Positions 1 through 11,729 of a stretch of DNA of 64,000 nt are shown one piece after another. The position numbers and the translations under genes were made by a program. Numbering within the stretch: the stretch's first letter is position 1; every line of letters begins with the position of its first letter. Under the pieces are notes generated by a model. The model searched no databases. It saw nothing but the letters and a program-made list of their open reading frames with translations, and had not been told where the DNA came from. Origin of the DNA: Siphonodentalium dalli (lineage: Eukaryota; Mollusca; Scaphopoda; Gadilida; Siphonodentaliidae); the NCBI GenBank assembly GCA_032622095.1, contig CP136066.1:171799164-171863163 (forward strand). The letters run 5' to 3'.

Positions 1-166
1 AAATCACTGTGAGTGGTGCATCTCACACAAATCTAACTGAAACTGATGTCACACTTCAAACTGATTTCATACAATTTTGATCCTGGTTTAAAATACGTTG
101 TTTTCTTTGGGCTTTACTAAAACATAAAGGGCAATTATTGACATAGCTTCCACTTACTCATTTCAG

Positions 167-819
167 TAAAGTTCATACAGGATCCAAAGAAAATCCCACA
201 TGGGTACTATGTGGCTGTCAAAAATCGAAGCAAAGTCCAAGACGTGGATATTGCAAAACTGGTCTTCGAAAAGGCATATTTGGACAACGAGGTAATTGAA
301 AGTGGGATAGATATCAAATTATGTATGATAATGTTCCTTCATTAAAATACTTTTGACCATTAACTTTCCAGCTAATGACATACTCATATTGGAACTCCCA
401 ATTTGGGAGACATATAGTTATATACCGACAGATACGAATATGTTTTTGCAATTCATTATGGGAGACTCGCATATATAAGAGAATACATGTGAAGTGCATC
501 TCGCATCATAAAAGGGTTAAGTGTTATCAAAACGCGACAGCACGCCTATCAATCAATGAATCTTTTGCGATAATACATTCTGGTTAGCTGCGACAGTTGC
601 TCACTAACATTTTCTCATGAAAAAGAATTTTTTATTTGTGATATTGGATTATCACTTTATATTATGTTTTTTTTAACGACTCAGGTAGCACTATATTTAC
701 CTGCCCAATGTAAACATCATTGCATTTATCCAATAGGGAGCCTTGTATATATTAGAGGACCAGCCAATGTAACTGGCATTGCATGGACTCAGCATGGCAA
801 AATATATCATAATTGTTAA
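167..819 (+). CDS. Candidate exon pair, unit copy 1 (167-291 and 685-819)
   Basis: Two open segments are bounded by splice signals. Exon 167-291 follows TTTCAG and ends in GAG|GTAATT; read from its third base it gives 41 codons (starting KFIQDPKKIPHGYYVAVKNR). Exon 685-819 follows GACTCAG and reads in the phase left by the first exon, for 44 codons ending in TAA (GSLVYIRGPANVTGIAW is in its centre). The same pair recurs in copies 2 and 3 with open frames. I do not recognise the domain. A second frame of the first exon is also open and Cys-rich (LCGCQKSKQSPRRGYC), so frame choice is uncertain. The exon upstream of it leaves a phase that does not join cleanly to the 41-codon frame. This is either the 3' end of a SWIM-type protein or an internal segment of the larger SWIM/C48/PHD gene. 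Confidence 0.5.
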
Positions 820-1215
820 TGTTCTTTTTTATCTAATGCTTTTGAGCAACAGAAGGATGAACAATGAAGAGACCATCATTGGAATAAATTTACAAAGAAA
901 ATTTACCCTTTGGACATATGGCTCATGGTTCACATAGAGTTATTTTTCTGATATATCAAACCAACAATGTTAACTGACAGACAGACAGATTACATAATAC
1001 GACCTTTTTTCAAAAGGGCGTATAAAAACTGGCCAGGTCTATGTATATTTTCGAATGTAAAAGTTAGATTATGATAGACGAATATGATTAATCCAAGCCC
1101 ATGTTTTGCATAGCTAATGCAACTCTACCTTGATTCTCTGATGCTAAATTCTTGTGGTAGTTCAACTAAGTAGACTAATTCAACATGAGTCTAGTCATTC
1201 CATTTTCATTTATAG

Positions 1216-1975
1216 GTACGAAGAAGCAAACATCAGGATGCTGAAAAGAACAAGAACATACAATAATTTACTACCTACATTTCTATTAGAGCGCCCGAAA
1301 CCATTTATAGATCACTGCAAGAAAAGACTGTATCCAATATCAACCATCAGCAACAATCACATACAAAACATAGATTCTGGAATATTCCTGGTCAAGTCAG
1401 AGACAGACTCAAAAACAAAGTATATCGTTAAACTGACTGACAGCATCATCCAATGTGAATGTGCCGATTGGACTCACCACTACCTCCCATGTAAGCACAT
1501 GCTTGCAATAATATCTAATAATTTGGTGAAATGGGAAGAGTTGCCGAACAACTATATCAACAGCGTAACATTTGTATGTGATTGCGCATACACAAACATT
1601 CCACCATCAAGATCAAACTGGGAGCCAAAAAAAAACTAAACTTGTCAACATTGATATACCATCAAAAATAAAGTTATCAAGAGACAGAGAGGCTCGGAAT
1701 AAACTGTCAGAGATCATTGACTGTACATATAATTTCGGTTTAGAGGATGACGCCTTGAAAAACATTGGCAAAATTATTCAAAAAAACAAAACAATATGGA
1801 GATCAAAATATTGAGAACAAAAAAGTGTTGAAAAAAACCGAAGTAATAGAAACTTCTGAGATAACGGTTTCTGAAATGAAAAAGATGAATGTAGTAGCGA
1901 CACCAACACCAACAACTCAACTAATACAGATAAATGCAGCAATGGGTGGCAGCCAACAGGCATGGATCAACAAGG
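1216..1975 (+). pseudogene. SWIM zinc-finger exon, copy 1 (frameshifted)
   Basis: The exon is bounded by TTTATAG| at 1215 and a consensus donor GG|GTAAGT at 1976. Its frame starts YEEANIRMLKRTRTYNNLLP and contains a SWIM zinc finger of the CxCxnCxH type, CECADWTHHYLPCKHMLAI, near 1456-1512. It is followed by a charged helical stretch (LSRDREARNKLSEIIDCTY). SWIM fingers of this kind lie C-terminal to the catalytic core of Mutator-like transposases and in related multi-domain invertebrate proteins; they are thought to bind DNA or protein. The A run at 1627-1635 has nine bases against eight in copy 2, which shifts the frame and gives a stop after WEPKKN at about 1639. A further frame change is needed near 1795. 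The copy is therefore broken unless the array is itself polymorphic. Confidence 0.8.
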
Positions 1976-2440
1976 GTAAGTATTACTATGGGTTAGTTAG
2001 GTTATAAATGTGGTCTGTGGATGATAGGTCTAATTCATGTATTAAATAAATTTCAAATTTGACAATTCTTGCGAAATTAACTGGGCATTGAGATTTCACA
2101 AATAAAATTAATATATAGCTAGTTTTTCGCAATGATTATAGTTTATTTTTAATAACATTTATCTGTCAAGTTATGAAAACTTCTTTATTAAAGATGCCCT
2201 GTACTATTGCACACCAAAAAAACATGATCTGTACCTTTTTTATACACACATGCCATTTGTCCACACATTGGAGCCTTTGATGGCCAGATATAATCTTTCA
2301 ATAAACAAAGTGTTAACAAGTTGTGATTAGTTAACAAATATTCCAAGAATTGTCTTTTATAAAACCATCCATGTCTATTATATTGTGTTATGTATTTTTA
2401 TTTGTTTAATAGTTTGATGGTTTTTGTTAATGTTACACAG

Positions 2441-2596
2441 CAAATATCCTACTCCACAAACAGTGTTTGTGCTGGGCAAAAAAAAACATTTTCAGATTTT
2501 TTTTGGCCAAATGTCAACATTTTAAGCCATTCCCCCCACAACATCCGTTTCCAGATTCATGTCAGACAAAAAATTGTCTCAGCTGAACAAATCACT
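2441..2596 (+). CDS. Candidate exon starting QISYS, unit copy 2
   Basis: It follows the acceptor GTTACACAG and ends at a strong donor, ATCACT|GTGAGT. It is open for 52 codons (QISYSTNSVCAGQKK at the start, RFQIHVRQK near the end), and the same frame runs on past the donor to a stop at 2666. Spliced to the next exon (2754) this frame would give an immediate TAA, so either the frame is broken here or the donor used is different. The equivalent in copy 3 (5422-5576) is one base shorter near 5514, which puts the end in another frame (SDKNLSQLNKSL) that does splice open. No known domain is recognised. Confidence 0.4.
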
Positions 2597-2753
2597 GTGA
2601 GTGGTGCATCTCACACAAATCTAACTGAAACTGATGTCACACTTCAAACTGATTTCATACAATTTTGATCCTGGTTTTAAATACGTTGTTTTCTTTGGGC
2701 TTTACTAAAACATAAAGGGCAATTATTGACATAGCTTCCACTTCTCATTTCAG

Positions 2754-3407
2754 TAAAGTTCATACAGGATCCAAAGAAAATCCCACATGGGTACTATGTG
2801 GCTGTCAAAAATCGAAGCAAAGTCCAAGACGTGGATATTGCAAAACTGGTCTTCGAAAAGGCATATTTGGACAACGAGGTAATTGAAAGTGGGATAGATA
2901 TCAAATTATGTATGATAATGTTCCTTCATTAAAATACTTTTGACCATTAACTTTCCAGCTAATGACATACTCATATTGGAACTCCCAATTTGGGAGTCAT
3001 ATAGTTATATACCGACAGATACGAATATGTTTTTGCAATTCATTATGGGAGACTCGCATATATAAGAGAATACATGTGAAGTGCATCTCGCATCATAAAA
3101 GGGTTAAGTGTTATCAAAACGCGACAGCACGCCTATCAATCAATGAATCTTTTGCGATAATACATTCTGGTTAGCTGCGACAGTTGCTCACTAACATTTT
3201 CTCATGAAAAAGAATTTTTTATTTGTGATATTGGATTATCACTTTATATTATGTTTTTTTGTTACGACTCAGGTAGCACTATATTTACCTGCCCAATGTA
3301 AACATCATTGCATTTATCCAATAGGGAGCCTTGTATATATTAGAGGACCAGCCAATGTAACTGGCATTGCATGGACTCAGCATGGCAAAATATATCATAA
3401 TTGTTAA
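2754..3407 (+). CDS. Candidate exon pair, unit copy 2 (2754-2878 and 3273-3407)
   Basis: These are the counterparts of 167-291 and 685-819, with the same acceptors, the same donor GAG|GTAATT and the same stop. Both frames are intact with no indel against copy 1. That the short exons keep their frames in all three copies while the long SWIM exon is broken in both of its copies may reflect only their smaller size. Function is unrecognised. Confidence 0.5.
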
Positions 3408-3803
3408 TGTTCTTTTTTATCTAATGCTTTTGAGCAACAGAAGGATGAACAATGAAGAGACCATCATTGGAATAAATTTACAAAGAAAATTTACCCTTTG
3501 GACATATGGCTCATGGTTCACATAGAGTTATTTTTCTGATATATCAAACCAACAATGTTAACGGACAGACAGACAGATTACATAATACGACCTTTTTTCA
3601 AAAGGGCGTATAAAAACTGGCCAGGTCTATGTATATTTTCGAATGTAAAAGTTAGATTATGATAGACGAATATGATTAATCCAAGCCCATGTTTTGCATA
3701 GCTAATGCAACTCTACCTTGATTCTCTGATGCTAAATTCTTGTGGTAGTTCAACTAAGTAGACTAATTCAACATGAGTCTAATCATTCCATTTTCATTTA
3801 TAG

Positions 3804-4552
3804 GTACGAAGAAGCAAACATCAGGATGCTGAAAAGAACAAGAACATACAATAATTTACTACCTACATTTCTATTAGAGCGCCCTAAACCATTTATAGAT
3901 CACTGCAAGAAAAGACTATCCAATATAAACCATCAGCAACAATGACATACAAAACATAGATTCTGGAATATTCCTGGTCAAGTCAGAGACAGACTCAAAA
4001 ACAAAGTATATCGTTAAACTGACTGACAGCATCATCCAATGTGAATGTGCCGATTGGACTCACCACTACCTCCCATGTAAGCACATGCTTGCAATAATAT
4101 CTAATAATTTGGTGAAATGGGAAGAGTTGCCGAACAACTATATCAACAGCGTAACATTTGTATGTGATTGCGCATACACAAACATTCCACCATCAAGATC
4201 AAGCTGGGAGCCAAAAAAAACAAAACTTGTCAACATTGATATACCATCAAAAATAAAGTTATCTAGAGACAGAGAGGCTCGGAATAAACTGTCAGAGATC
4301 ATTGACTGTACATATAATTTCGGTTTAGAGGATGACGCCTTGAAAAACATTGGCAAAATTATTCAAAAAAACAAAATATGGAGATCAAAATATTGAGAAG
4401 AGAAAAAGTGTCGAAAAAAAACGAAGTAATACACACTTCTGAGATAACGGTTTCTGAAATGAAAAAGATGAATGTAGTGGCGACACCAACAACTCAACTA
4501 ATACAGAGAAATGCAGCAATGAGTGGCAGCCAACAGGCATGGATCAACAAGG
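3804..4552 (+). pseudogene. SWIM zinc-finger exon, copy 2 (frameshifted at a different place)
   Basis: It has the same borders as copy 1: acceptor TTTATAG| and donor GG|GTAAGT at 4553. Here the SWIM-to-C-terminal half is open from 4085 (HMLAI, then WEELPNNYINS and EARNKLSEIIDCTYNFGLED), because the A run near 4213 has eight bases. The N-terminal half is lost: a 2-bp deletion near 3918 relative to copy 1 brings in a TGA at about 3943. The two copies therefore carry different lesions in the same exon. The exon ends in the frame containing SGSQQAWINKG, as in copy 1. Confidence 0.8.
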
Positions 4553-4948
4553 GTAAGTATTACTATGGGTTAGTTAGGTTATAAATGTGGTCTGTGGATG
4601 ATAGGTCTAATTCATGTATTAAATAAATTTCAAATTTGACAATTCTTGCGAAATTAACTGGGCATTGAGATTTCACAAATAAAATTAATATATAGCTAGT
4701 TTTTCGCAATGATTATAGTTTATTTTTAATAACATTTATCTGTCAAGTTATGAAAACTTCTTTATTAAAGATGCCCTGTACTATTGCACACCAAAAAACC
4801 ATGATCTGTACCTTTTTTATACACACATGCCATTTGTCCACAAATTGGAGCCTTTGATGGCCAGATATAAACTTTCAATAAACAAAGTGTTAACAAGTTG
4901 TGATTAGTTAACAAATATTCCAAGAATTTTCTTTTATAAAACCATCCA

Positions 4949-5352
4949 TGTTTTCGTAGTAATAAAGAGCGTTCTCAGTTATGACCTTTTGTACTCTTTT
5001 CAACATGACACAAACAGATTTGCACATTTTCGTGATGCATGTGACTTCAAATTGATGGTGTTTTCATTTTACTATTGACCTGAAAATTAATTCTAAATTT
5101 TGACTAAGTTGGTGCCAAATCGGAAGCGGCAAATATATAGAATAAAGAGCACTTAATATAGCAATATATCATACAAGTCACGATAACCTTGAAAATGCAT
5201 GACATTTACAATAAAATAATAACTAACCTCTATTAAACGGACATGGTACGCTCAAATAGCTCGTTTGAACTTCCAAATTATATGTGTTGATATGCTTAAT
5301 ATTTCTTATACTGATTAAAGAAAACATATTTCCATTTTTCTCAAAGTGATAA
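4949..5352. mobile_element. About 400-bp block present in only one tandem unit
   Basis: Unit 1 reads CCATCCATG|TCTATTATATTG across this point, whereas the next unit has about 404 bp inserted between those two halves. The block contains AATAAAGAGCG near its left end and AAACGGACATGG near its right, motifs that recur in the dispersed AACGCTCTTTATT family at 35.0, 36.7, 39.3, 46.8, 49.3 and 50.5 kb. I see no clear terminal inverted repeat or target duplication. It could be an insertion in this unit or, less likely, a precise loss from the other. Confidence 0.6.
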
Positions 5353-5421
5353 CGTCTATTATATTGTGTTATGTATTTTTATTTGTTTAATAGTTTGATG
5401 GTTTTTGTTAATGTTACACAG

Positions 5422-5576
5422 CAAATATCCTACTCCACTAACAGTGTTTGTACTGGGCAAAAAAAAACATTTTCAGATTTGTTTTGGCCAAATGTAAACA
5501 TTTTAAGCCATTCATCCACAACATCCGTTTCCAGATTCATGTCAGACAAAAATTTGTCTCAGCTGAACAAATCACT
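5422..5576 (+). CDS. Candidate exon starting QISYS, unit copy 3
   Basis: This is the counterpart of 2441-2596 with the same acceptor and GTGAGT donor. One base is missing near 5514 (CATTCATCC against CATTCCCCCC), so the end reads SVSRFMSDKNLSQLNKSL in phase 2. That phase joins the Cys-containing frame of the next exon without a stop. Which copy has the ancestral frame cannot be decided here. Confidence 0.4.
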
Positions 5577-5733
5577 GTGAGTGGTGCATCTCACACAAAT
5601 CTAACTGAAACTGATGTCACACTTCAAACTGATTTCATACAATTTTGATCCTGGTTTTAAATACGTTGTTTTCTTTGGGCTTTACTAAAACATAAAGGGC
5701 AATTATTGACATAGCTTCCACTTCTCATTTCAG

Positions 5734-6385
5734 TAAAGTTCATACAGGATCCAAAGAAAATCCCACATGGGTACTATGTGGCTGTCAAAAATCGAAGCAA
5801 AGTCCAAGACGTGGATATTGCAAAACTGGTCTTCGAAAAGGCATATTTGGACAACGAGGTAATTGAAAGTGGGATAGATATCAAATTATGTATGATAATG
5901 TTCCTTCATTAAAATACTTTGGACCATTAACTTTCCAGCTAATGACATACTCATATTGGAACTCCCAATTTGGGAGTCATATAGTTATATACCGACAGAT
6001 ACGAATATGTTTTTGCAATTCATTATGGGAGACTCGCATATATAAGAGTATACATGTGAAGTGCATCTCGCATCATAAAAGGGTTAAGTGTTATCAAAAC
6101 GCGACAGCACGCCTATCAATCAATGAATCTTTTGCGATAATACATTCTGGTTAGCTGCGACAGTTGCTCACTAACATTTTCTCATGAAAAAGAATTTTTT
6201 ATTTGTGATATTGGATTATCACTTTATATTATGTTTTTTTTACGACTCAGGTAGCACTATATTTACCTGCCCAATGTAAACATCATTGCATTTATCCAAT
6301 AGGGAGCCTTGTATATATTAGAGGACCAGCCAATGTAACTGGCATTGCATGGACTCAGCATGGCAAAATATATCATAATTGTTAA
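5734..6385 (+). CDS. Candidate exon pair, unit copy 3 (5734-5858 and 6251-6385)
   Basis: This is the third copy of the short exon pair, with both frames open and both splice signals kept. It is the last part of the array; homology between units ends about 140 bp downstream. The next exon on this strand with a recognisable family is the C48-protease exon at 7839. Confidence 0.5.
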
Positions 6386-6527
6386 TGTTCTTTTTTATCT
6401 TATGCTTTTGAGCAACAGAAGGATGAACAATGAAGAGACATCATTGGAATAAATTTACAAAGAAAATTTACCCTTTGGACATATGACTCATGGTTCACAT
6501 AGAGTTATTTTTCTGATATATCAAACG

Positions 6528-7838
6528 TACACATGGCTTTATTGTGTCAATCAAATATACCATCTTAAAATGAATAATACATTTTTATCACATAATTTGG
6601 CCATAAAAGCAGTTTCATCATTATCGGTTTAATATCAGCGTGTGCGATGACGTCACGGCGTTCTTCTAATAACTTGCGATTGCTGTAGTTTATGATTGTT
6701 GTTTTCGATGAATATTTCGCGTTGCTTCGGGTTTATTTGATCATGTGATAAAAGGTATCTCACACTCGTCCTATTTTATACGTAATTTATCAACCTCGTC
6801 CTCTAAATTCTATCGAATTTAGTGAACTCAGTTGATAAAATCCGTATAAAATAGAAACTCATGTGAGATCCTCTATATATGTTGAACTGTGTGTTCCTTT
6901 TGTGCAACAATATGACATTCAAAATATGAAAGAGGATTGCTTTCATTTTCAACCAAATTTATATGCTCAAAATTTCTTTATCATCTGCTCCATTCACATT
7001 GGATATATGAAGGCCAGGAGTATCTTACAAATGCATAAACTTTAAATGCACAATATCTGAAACATATTGCAAACTTATGCCATTTAGCATTCATTCAATA
7101 TGTTATTCAGTTCTGAAGAAACTAATCAACTCAGGATTGAAAATTTTATTAAAAATCAAATTTGAACGGAAATTTGAACATTCAATACCGCAGTATTATA
7201 CAGTAGTAACCTCCAACACTGCAGTAAGGTTATCGCTTATTACCCATTCGACACTGTGCACACCCCGGTCACACCACAATGCATTTGGTCATGATTTGTG
7301 ATACCAGGTTGATTTTGATGGACAATATACTGAGTAGGCTTGGCGTTATTTATCGGTACACATACCTATTTTTCCGTGAGCCTAAGACTAAGATAAAAAA
7401 TTCGTATAGAGGGGTTAAATGTAACATGCCATGAACTTTAAGCAACTTGGAAGCTGCCGACATTGAATCAACTGTAAATTTATAAAAATCCATCCATTGC
7501 CTGGTGTCAGGACACATTGATTGATTGCCCTTACACAAACAGACATGAAAACAAAAATTAGTGATTCATGTTATACATGTATCGGTGGAACTTTTAACGA
7601 GATGCTTGAGGTCGTATCATTTAAAAAAAAATTGGTGTCGTGACAGCTAATAAATAGACCACAGTATCATAACTGTACGGTACCTTAGCTCCACAGCAGT
7701 GACTGTCTCCATAACGCGGTGAATATAAAATATTGCCTGTTATACCGTGGTCACTACCGGTGCATCACCACTTTTTCAGATAAAACACTTTGAGGATAGA
7801 GGTATTCAAATTTTCACTGACTAACTATATCTTTACAG
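6528..7838. other. Non-coding stretch with one foldback element
   Basis: No supported exon. It contains a long inverted repeat at 6753-6872 (listed separately) and a CRE-like TGACGTCA at about 6649. The short ORFs here show no recognisable composition or splice context. Confidence 0.6.
6753..6872. repeat. Foldback hairpin, arms about 55-60 bp
   Basis: GGTATCTCACACTCGTCCTA at 6753 and its complement near 6872 start two arms that pair through TTTTATACG and TTTATCAAC to a centre near TCTATCGAATTTAG. Arms are imperfect but long. It resembles a small non-autonomous foldback element. I see no certain target-site duplication. Confidence 0.75.
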
Positions 7839-7968
7839 GTGATTACGATGGCCATCAATGTGCTTATTGAGAAAAGTAACAGAATTGAAGAAATAGTGCA
7901 AATTGATTCCTTGGATGTGGCATCCATGCTTGCAACACAACAGATGCCAGGATGTTGGAAGTTATGTG
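7839..7968 (+). CDS. C48 (Ulp1-like) protease, N-terminal exon
   Basis: After the acceptor ATCTTTACAG the frame reads VITMAINVLIEKSNRIEEIV, then DSLDVASMLATQQMPG, to a TGA at 7974-7976. In Ulp1/SENP-type C48 peptidases the domain opens with a helix of the form W-L-x-D-x-V-I-x-x-x-x-x-x-L, and the VITMAINVLIEK string fits it, with the WL part expected on a preceding exon. The donor is unclear; GTG|GTGAAT near 7968 is a candidate. It is followed by a 3.7 kb stretch before the exon with the catalytic His. It is the first exon after the SWIM array, on the same strand. Confidence 0.55.
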
Positions 7969-9302
7969 GTGAATGACAGTTCATATATTAAACTTACAAT
8001 ATGGAATACAAAAATATATTTATATATGAGCAATGGTGGTATAAAAAAAGGCACATACGAGAAGTGAACTTAAAGGTACTCAATCCAATCAGATGATCCC
8101 CATATCATCAAGATACATTTCTATAAAATACGCTTTAGTTATCAGAATCAATTAATTGCAACAGAATAATGCCCACCACTGTCAACTATAGTCTCAAATG
8201 TCCCAAAATGTGTTATTTATAAACATTTTTCTTCAATGAAATATCACCCTATTGTCATAGAGTATTCATGAAATTAGGCCGTATTACCACAAGTTTGCTT
8301 TTTAGAGTTATTCATCTTCATCCGCAATTTGAAATAAAAAACTTCGAAAACTCGAATCAAATATTTTTGATAGTAGGCATCTTGTATGGACACATCATCC
8401 ATATCATCAATAAACTTTATCTTCCATAGAAGGAAATCATAAGTTTTTAATAATTATCAGAAACCTTGGTTTAATTTATTTGGTGATCAAACTTATGATT
8501 TGGGAAGCAATGAAAACAGATATGTCCATGGACATGTACAAAAATATCTGATATGTTTACCTGACCATCATAGAAAATGGCCCTTATTGGGAACACTTTG
8601 GTCAAGAACATATTAAACTATATGTGTGACTGTTTCAATGGGACTCATAATACCCCTGTAGTGCCATTTAACTACATTAAGTGTACCATTGTCATAATCT
8701 GGATCTACTGACATCACTAGCTGGTTTATGTCCATGGAAACTTTGACTAATGTCTGGTTAGCAATAAAGAGTATAAATAATATAAAGAGCCTCAGAAATA
8801 GTGTGAAAATTATAATATAACAACAATAATTCATTCTTGTTTAACAGTTTAAGTTACCTTAGATTGTTAACTTACATTGATTGGTTTTGGATATATTTTC
8901 TTTAGCCAAACATTGGAATATTGCCAGTATCTCTGTCAGCACTGTTAGTCAGATATTCATGGAGTTATTGCTCTTTAATCGCAGTTGGAAGCTAAGTAGT
9001 CAGCCTTAAGTGCTGTTTTGTTACAACAAACACTGCAACAGAGGCAATTGATGAATCTGAAGGTCAATAAAAGCAAATTGTAAAACAATTTCAATGATTC
9101 TGACTATTTCTGAATTCCATTGCATAAATAACAAAGGGTTTATACAATTCTACTGCATTCCATTACATACCAAATTCGTTTATGAAAAAATTGAATTAAC
9201 TAAATATTATACATTAAGGGTCAAACACAAGTTCTGCAAACCATTTCCTGATATTTCAAGATGAATTTTATCGAAATTCTGTTTCATATTTGGTACATAG
9301 AT

Positions 9303-9422
9303 AGAGCCACACAGTTTTGGAATGTGGAAGTGATTATTGCACAAGGATATACATCAACAGCCGAAAAGCGGGGTATCCTTTTTTTTAGTGCAATAATCAC
9401 TTTCCCAAAAATGTGCGGCTCT
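9303..9422. repeat. Foldback hairpin with long stem
   Basis: GAGCCACACAGTTTTGGAAT at 9304 pairs with the reverse complement ending at 9422; the strongest block is AAGTGATTATTGCAC against GTGCAATAATCACTT. The stem continues inward through AAGGATA and TATCCTT to a small loop. The 96-codon ORF across it is a by-product of the palindrome. Confidence 0.8.
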
Positions 9423-10999
9423 TATGTTATTGCATTTAATTATTCAATTGTATTCTCACTGAAAGCAATGGCTTTCAGCTGTGTGGTAATTTTTGACAGA
9501 AAGCCCTTAAGCAATCTTGACATTCTGTTTGTGTGGCAAAGTTGGTCATGATGTTGCTACAGGCGATGTAACAAAACTATCTATTTTTGTGATGCCAAAT
9601 TATTGTAAAACAATGAATTTCATCAAAACAACTTCATATAAATAACAATTTCATTTGTAATTGGGTTATAAAAAAAATAACAGTCAACTCGGATATTAGA
9701 ACCCCATTTAGCATCAATGGTCGGACACAAGTTGTGGCTTATGCAACAATTAACTGATATTTCAAAATAAATTTTCTGATAATTATTATTGATATTTGGT
9801 ACAAGCGATTATTGTGACACAACAGTCAACTCATGATAAATTACAACCCCACTTACTATGCATTTCTGGTGAGAAAAATAAGTAAAATGTTGCTGTTTTC
9901 CAGTACCAAGAACTTGTATCAGATATAACTTTTTCCAAAGTGCTGTCCATCTATCAAAAATTATTTTCATGTAGAGACAACAACCCATATATAATTTTCT
10001 ATATTTTTATGCCATAAATTTTTTGGCAGAGATGATTTTTTATCCATAGCCAAATCCCCAGCTGACCAACCGACCTATTTCCAATTGATTACTACCTGCC
10101 TGAGAGGACTAGCTTGCATTACCACATTCAATTTTATTAGGCTGATTTGTTGCTTTATTCTTCACTGGGGGGGGGGGGGTCGCACGTCACAAAATTACAG
10201 GTATATAAATGTTCTTTGTTACAATCTAGCATCCGCGGTATTTCTATATTATAAATGGAATGGTCATGCTTCTCTTTTTGTTACTGGATGCGCGCGGAAA
10301 AACTTTATTTGACTAAAAACTGTCTTTCAACACACTCAGCCCACATATGCGCATGCACATATTGAACAAAACAAAAATCAGCAAACTACTTTAAATATTA
10401 CTATATACTAACTGAAACATACTCATTTCGGGAGCTTTTATTCAGTGACGAGGGGAGTTTGCGGCACATTTTGATCTTAACCAGACCCCCTTTGAAACCT
10501 GTATTCAGCATGCAGCCCAAGGATTACAGGCCCCTGCAATAAAACTGTTTTCTAACCCCGCCCCCCCCCCACTCTCCCCAACCAACATATATGAATGCAA
10601 CAATCAACAATGAACGCAACAATCAAGATATTTGATTTGATTACTATATACTAACTGAAACAGGATCCATTTCGGAGCCTTTATTTGGTGGCGGAGGGGC
10701 CTGTGCCCCCTTTGTGCATTTGGGGCACATCATATGATCTCAATCAATGTACACTTCGTGCACATTTTGATCTTTTAAACATTCTTTTATCAGATCTGCA
10801 CTCAACTGAAAAATTAAAAGAGCATTAATTAGCATAACTGTATTATTAGTCCCGGCCTGGGAATGTGGTTTTTCTAACTGAGTTCCGACAAATCTATACT
10901 GAACGGTACCCATTGGCGGGAGGTCAGACAGTCCATTCGCCATTTTCCGAGTACTCCATCAATACCACACTCAATGCACAAATTTCATATAAAAAAACA

Positions 11000-11390
11000 G
11001 CATGCTTTACTTATGTTCACACTGAACTGGCGAATTAAAATACCATATTACCACTCATTCCCAACGATGGTAGAACGTTCGAGTGTAGACTCTACACCCA
11101 ATTACATGCACTTCCACGATAAAATAAACATTCGTTACTTATATTGACGCTCAACCTGAACTGACAAATTACTTTAACACCTATTTCCAACAACACTTTG
11201 GTAGAGTGCATTGAAGTTTTGTCTACAATAACTAAGTAAGTTTGGGTTTGTGTGCGACATTACATCACATCATTACGACAAACGAAGTAGTGTCTCTACT
11301 TAGTACAAATACTGCATTTGGGGACCACGTTAGATCTCAGGTTTGGTTTGACCAATCAGCGTGAAATTGGATAGTTGGCTTGTTATGTGA
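11000..11390. repeat. Dispersed repeat, inverted copy of 25296-25640
   Basis: Blocks such as GATCTCAGGTTT, CCAATCAGCGTG, AGTAGTGTCTCTACTT and GTTTGGGTTTGTGTGCGAC reappear as their complements, in reverse order, at 25.3-25.6 kb. Divergence is substantial. The family is unidentified; it may be a decayed non-autonomous DNA transposon. Confidence 0.65.
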
Positions 11391-11411
11391 AATTATGTTA
11401 GCAGTTCTTGG

Positions 11412-11590
11412 CACTGTGCCAATGCATTCTCTTATGCGAGTCTCCCATATGGATAGTCAGATATTTAAGAGCATGCATTAGTCTAACAATATTTACTGTG
11501 ACAAAAGCCCGCTCATTTTCTTTATATATGCTAGGCTCCTTATGCGAGACTTTCATGTATAAGGGAATCCACTAGCACAGGATATTCAAT
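11412..11590. repeat. Fragments of the TATAAGAGAATGCATTGG palindrome family
   Basis: GTGCCAATGCATTCTCTTAT at 11417 followed by GCGAGTCTCCCATATGG is a half-copy of the palindrome at 48230-48296, and a second degenerate piece (TTATGCGAGACTTTCATGTATAAGGGAAT) lies near 11550. The same motif occurs in each 2.6 kb unit near 457-495. Confidence 0.6.
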
Positions 11591-11657
11591 AGTTTCCACA
11601 GGTCACATTTAAAATATGCGTAACAACTACATACAAATATTTTTTTCAAAATTTCAG

Positions 11658-11729
11658 GACTCCCAGCTTAAAAAGAAAAAGCTTCTTCTGCTACCGGTCC
11701 ATGAAAATGGAAATCATTGGTCCCTTTTG
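11658..11729 (+). CDS. C48 protease exon with the catalytic His motif
   Basis: This 24-codon exon lies between ATTTCAG| and TTG|GTAAGC, phase 0 at both ends. It reads DSQLKKKKLLLLPVHENGNH followed by WSLL. The pattern hydrophobic-P-V/I-x-x-x-x-x-H-W is the hallmark of the Ulp1/C48 active-site His, where His-Trp begins the strand leading to the catalytic Asp. It splices in frame to the exon at 12885 (VVKPQQ), which completes the expected HWSLLVV strand. Confidence 0.85.

Larger units (their letters stand above)
1..6527 (+). repeat. Tandem array of a 2.6 kb exon-containing unit, about 2.5 copies
   Basis: The sequence from base 1 recurs from about 2588 and again from about 5568, nearly base for base. 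The period is 2587 for the first step and about 2980 for the second, because the second unit carries an extra block of about 400 bp near 4949-5352. The third copy stops matching at about 6527, just after the ATATATCAAAC common to all copies. Each unit holds, in order, a SWIM-finger exon, a short exon beginning QISYS, a 41-codon exon and a 45-codon exon ending in TAA. Copies differ by scattered substitutions and small indels, so the duplication is recent on the scale of neutral decay. The array begins upstream of the window. Confidence 0.95.
7977..11657. other. Long intron or intergenic stretch with dispersed repeats
   Basis: No exon is supported. It contains a foldback at 9303-9422; a 13-G run at 10167-10179; two related segments about 243 bp apart sharing TTACTATATACTAACTGAAA (10398 and 10641); a dispersed repeat at about 11000-11390 that recurs inverted at 25.3-25.6 kb; and two fragments at 11410-11590 related to the 48.2 kb palindrome motif. 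Confidence 0.6.

Noticed and set aside
1-6527. CRISPR-like or satellite interpretation of the repeats
   Set aside because: Units are 2.6 kb with exons and introns, not short repeats with spacers; the rest of the sequence is clearly eukaryotic.
9261-9551. 96-codon plus-strand ORF
   Set aside because: It spans the 9303-9422 palindrome; the coding appearance comes from the inverted repeat.
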